DNA of 42,998 nt, from contig CALHZT010000252.1 of assembly GCA_938040995.1 (NCBI GenBank), positions 1 through 42,998 on the forward strand, given 5' to 3'. The stretch's first letter is position 1, and each line of letters opens with the position of its first letter. Position numbers and translations under genes: made by a program. Of the stretch, positions 41,365 through 42,998 are shown in pieces. The notes under the pieces are model-generated. The model searched no databases. It worked only from the letters and a program-made list of their open reading frames with translations, and was not told where the DNA came from. The stretch comes from an uncultured Pirellulaceae bacterium (GTDB taxonomy: Bacteria; Planctomycetota; Planctomycetia; Pirellulales; Pirellulaceae).

Positions 41365-42693
41365 CTAGTTGCCCGGGCGAACTGGTCGCTGCCCGCCGCC
41401 TCGTGGTCCACGTCCACCACCACCTTGGCCTCGACCGCCTGGCCCCCGGCGACCGCCACGACCTCGGCGGCCAGCACCTCCGCGCCCGCCACGTCCGGCT
41501 CCACCACCGCGGCCTCCTCGCCCTCCGCCATTTCGGCTGCGGACGCTTCCGGCATCACGGTCACGTTCGAGCTGAAGTTCGTAGGACTGCGTGACGGCTT
41601 TGCACCAGCCTTTTTCTTTGTGACACGCAAAATAGCTCAGGCTCAACTTTAGCGGCTCGCCCGCCTTCCAGTCCTTGATATCAATCAGGAACTCACGAGG
41701 ATCGCTATCGGATTCGACCTCAACTTTCGGCCCTGTTCCAATTCGAGGCTCGATCGTCATTCCATCAGTGCCCGTCAATTCATATTTGACGGGTTCTGCC
41801 AGATTGTTCCAACAAACACCAAGCAACGGATCAAGCCGAATTCCCAGGTACAGTTTGCCAGAACCGTTCCGCAAAAGCTCCGAGTCGGCTTCGGGTCTGA
41901 CCTTCGCATAAAACGGCGACTCACTATCATCGCTTGCCGTTGATTTGATCGGCGACATCTGGCCAGGAATTTTTAGAGCCGGCACCACACCGGTTGCCGC
42001 AATTTCTTTTGACTTGTTATTTACCTTGAGATTAAGATCTTTGACGCTGGTAGGCCCCGGAGTTTTGCCAGTCAGCGTTTCAAGGTCTTTCCGAAGTGTC
42101 GCCGGCGAGCACCAGTCTCGCATGCGAACGATCTTTCCTTCCGGATCGAAAACGAATTCCGGGTTGTTCATACCGCCGAGCTGCTTCTTGAGCTCGTTGC
42201 TGATATTGTCACACAGCCATGGCATGGTGACGCCTTCGTAAACGCGTTTCGCTTCGGCAATATGAAGCAGTCGTTCTTCAACGGTGACCGGATTTACATA
42301 ACCGTTCATCTCTGGATGTGCCAACGCCTTGTAAACGAAATGGAACTGAACATCGAGAGGGGCAAAGTCACGATAGATAGCCTCCAGACTGGAGACGTTG
42401 CGGAGGAAAGGCGGTCAGGTAAGGCACCCAAATACGACCACCGAATACGTGCCTTTGAGGGAAGCCGTGTCGAAGGGATTGCCTTCTGAGTCCAGGACTT
42501 TAACTTCAGGCATCGGACTGCCGATTTTCAGTCCCGAGCTCTCAAGTCGATCCGAACCAGCACTTCCTGGTCCGCCGCCTCGTCCTCCCCGACCAGGACC
42601 GAATCCTTGCCCAAATGACATTTCGACAAACGAGGTCGCCAATGCGACGGACATCACCCAGACGATCCAGGCTTTGGCAAAGCGATACTGCAC
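41365..42693 (-). CDS. Candidate selenoprotein C: secreted deiodinase-like protein (Sec93) with DsbD-alpha-like domain
   Basis: Read through one in-frame TGA (42417-42415), this is a 442-aa protein. GTG at 42693, with AGGGA eight nt upstream, yields a good signal peptide (AKAWIVWVMSVALATSF). A Gly/Arg linker follows (GFGPGRGGRGGGPG), then a thioredoxin-fold domain: LKIGSPMPEVKVLDSEGNPF, SVVVFGCLT-U-PPFLRNVSSLEAI, FHFVYKALAHPEMNGY and PEFVFDPEGKIVRMRDW. Iodothyronine deiodinases have FGSCTUPPF followed by an EAHxxDGW segment, so the match covers the Sec site and the downstream His region. Here Gly-Cys-Leu-Thr-Sec replaces Ser-Cys-Thr-Sec, giving CxxU. Residues of about 260-385 are a beta domain with Cys357 and Cys364 (YFACHKEKGWC), like the redox pair of DsbD alpha. 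The tail (388-442) is RGG-rich. The role is probably reductive, and dehalogenation is possible. Confidence 0.88.
42380..42396 (-). promoter_or_regulatory. Candidate bacterial SECIS hairpin of selenoprotein C
   Basis: On the minus strand GTCTCCA (42396-42390) pairs with TGGAGGC (42386-42380): 7 bp with one G-U. The apical loop GTC (42389-42387) starts with G, 25 nt after the TGA. It is the most clear-cut of the three hairpins. Confidence 0.65.
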
Positions 42694-42773
42694 AATAGTT
42701 GTCCCTGTGTTGTTTTTTGTGGTCTTCGGTACAAAGGCAACGATGCGCATCGTCGGCAATCTATTTGCAATTC

Positions 42774-42800
42774 ATTCTACGTTCATCAAAAGTCTGACAA
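42774..42800 (-). promoter_or_regulatory. Weak promoter candidate for selenoprotein C
   Basis: On the minus strand TTGTCA (42800-42795), a 15-bp spacer and TAGAAT (42779-42774). The spacer is short. Transcription from here would leave a leader of about 75 nt before GTG 42693, consistent with the chosen start. Confidence 0.25.
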
Positions 42801-42998
42801 ACCCGCCTTACCGACCTGGCTCTCTGGATCAAATGGAGAACTGCACAGCATCCGTGAGCGGCACGAGACTAATAGCACTCACCTGTCGGTTATGGCCGTC
42901 TTGCCCGCGAACGCGGGGACCCACTCGAAGCCTATTAACGCTCAATGTCTTTCCCTGCATCAAAAAGCCAATCCGATTCAGTGGATTCCCGCCTGCGC
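42801..42998. other. Window end with no gene seen
   Basis: I find no credible ORF, RNA gene or repeat in this terminal stretch. A gene beginning beyond the window edge cannot be excluded. Confidence 0.4.

Noticed and set aside
42694-42759. Upstream ATG starts (42759, 42750) of selenoprotein C
   Set aside because: They would add a polar stretch before the signal peptide; GTG 42693 has AGGGA at good spacing.

Overview
The window looks like a chromosomal segment of a marine-type planctomycete (Pirellulales-like). The evidence is four proteins that start with the planctomycete LEPRxLLSA-type N-terminal motif (LESRVMMAG, LESRELLAA, LEDKRLLAV, LEARCMLS), three dockerin-like C-termini with FNxWNxxKF repeats, ECF sigma factors paired with a Ser/Thr kinase and with a membrane VWA protein, and moderately GC-rich coding. 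TGA is an ordinary stop here: the sigma factor ending at 20089, the oxidoreductase ending at 10528, the GNAT gene ending at 33965 and the protease ending at 39147 all end in TGA.

Most interesting are three secreted thioredoxin-fold proteins, each interrupted by one in-frame TGA at or near the predicted redox centre. They are best read as selenoproteins: A (764-1852, Sec78), B (40040-41269, Sec98, motif GCTU) and C (41365-42693, minus strand, Sec93, motif FGCLTUPPF, very close to the iodothyronine deiodinase active site). Each TGA is followed 18-25 nt later by a 7-bp hairpin whose 3-5 nt apical loop has G in the first or second position, the geometry expected of a bacterial SECIS. B and C are convergent neighbours. 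C also carries a C-terminal beta domain with a CX6C pair resembling the DsbD alpha domain. No selA/selB/selC/selD is visible in the window.

Layout. 77-448: short LEPR-motif protein, perhaps truncated. 764-1852: selenoprotein A. 2.0-2.4 kb: small hypothetical protein. 2485-6201: large MscK-like mechanosensitive channel. 6.5-10.5 kb: probable catabolic set of aldehyde dehydrogenase, DapA-family lyase and old-yellow-enzyme oxidoreductase. 10.6-19.2 kb, minus: secreted subtilase and GH44 glucanase, both with LEPR N-terminus and dockerin-like C-terminus, separated by a 1.3-kb spacer holding a palindromic repeat and a 57-aa gene. 19.5-23.4 kb: ECF sigma factor and transmembrane Ser/Thr kinase. 23.5-25.1 kb: SRPBCC protein and CHAD protein. 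25.3-28.2 kb: secreted met-zincin metalloprotease with a long charged insert, ending at a strong terminator. 28.3-29.3 kb: non-coding tandem repeat of about 0.43 kb. 29.4-32.8 kb, minus: ECF sigma factor followed by a VWA membrane protein. 33.0-36.0 kb: GNAT acetyltransferase, beta-helix-like protein and aldo/keto reductase. 36.3-39.1 kb: secreted trypsin-like protease with P domain and dockerin. 39.3-39.9 kb: coiled-coil hypothetical. 40.0-42.7 kb: selenoproteins B and C.

Seen directly: ORFs, in-frame TGAs, hairpins, repeats and motifs. Family names come from remembered motifs, with no database search. Functional coupling is inference.
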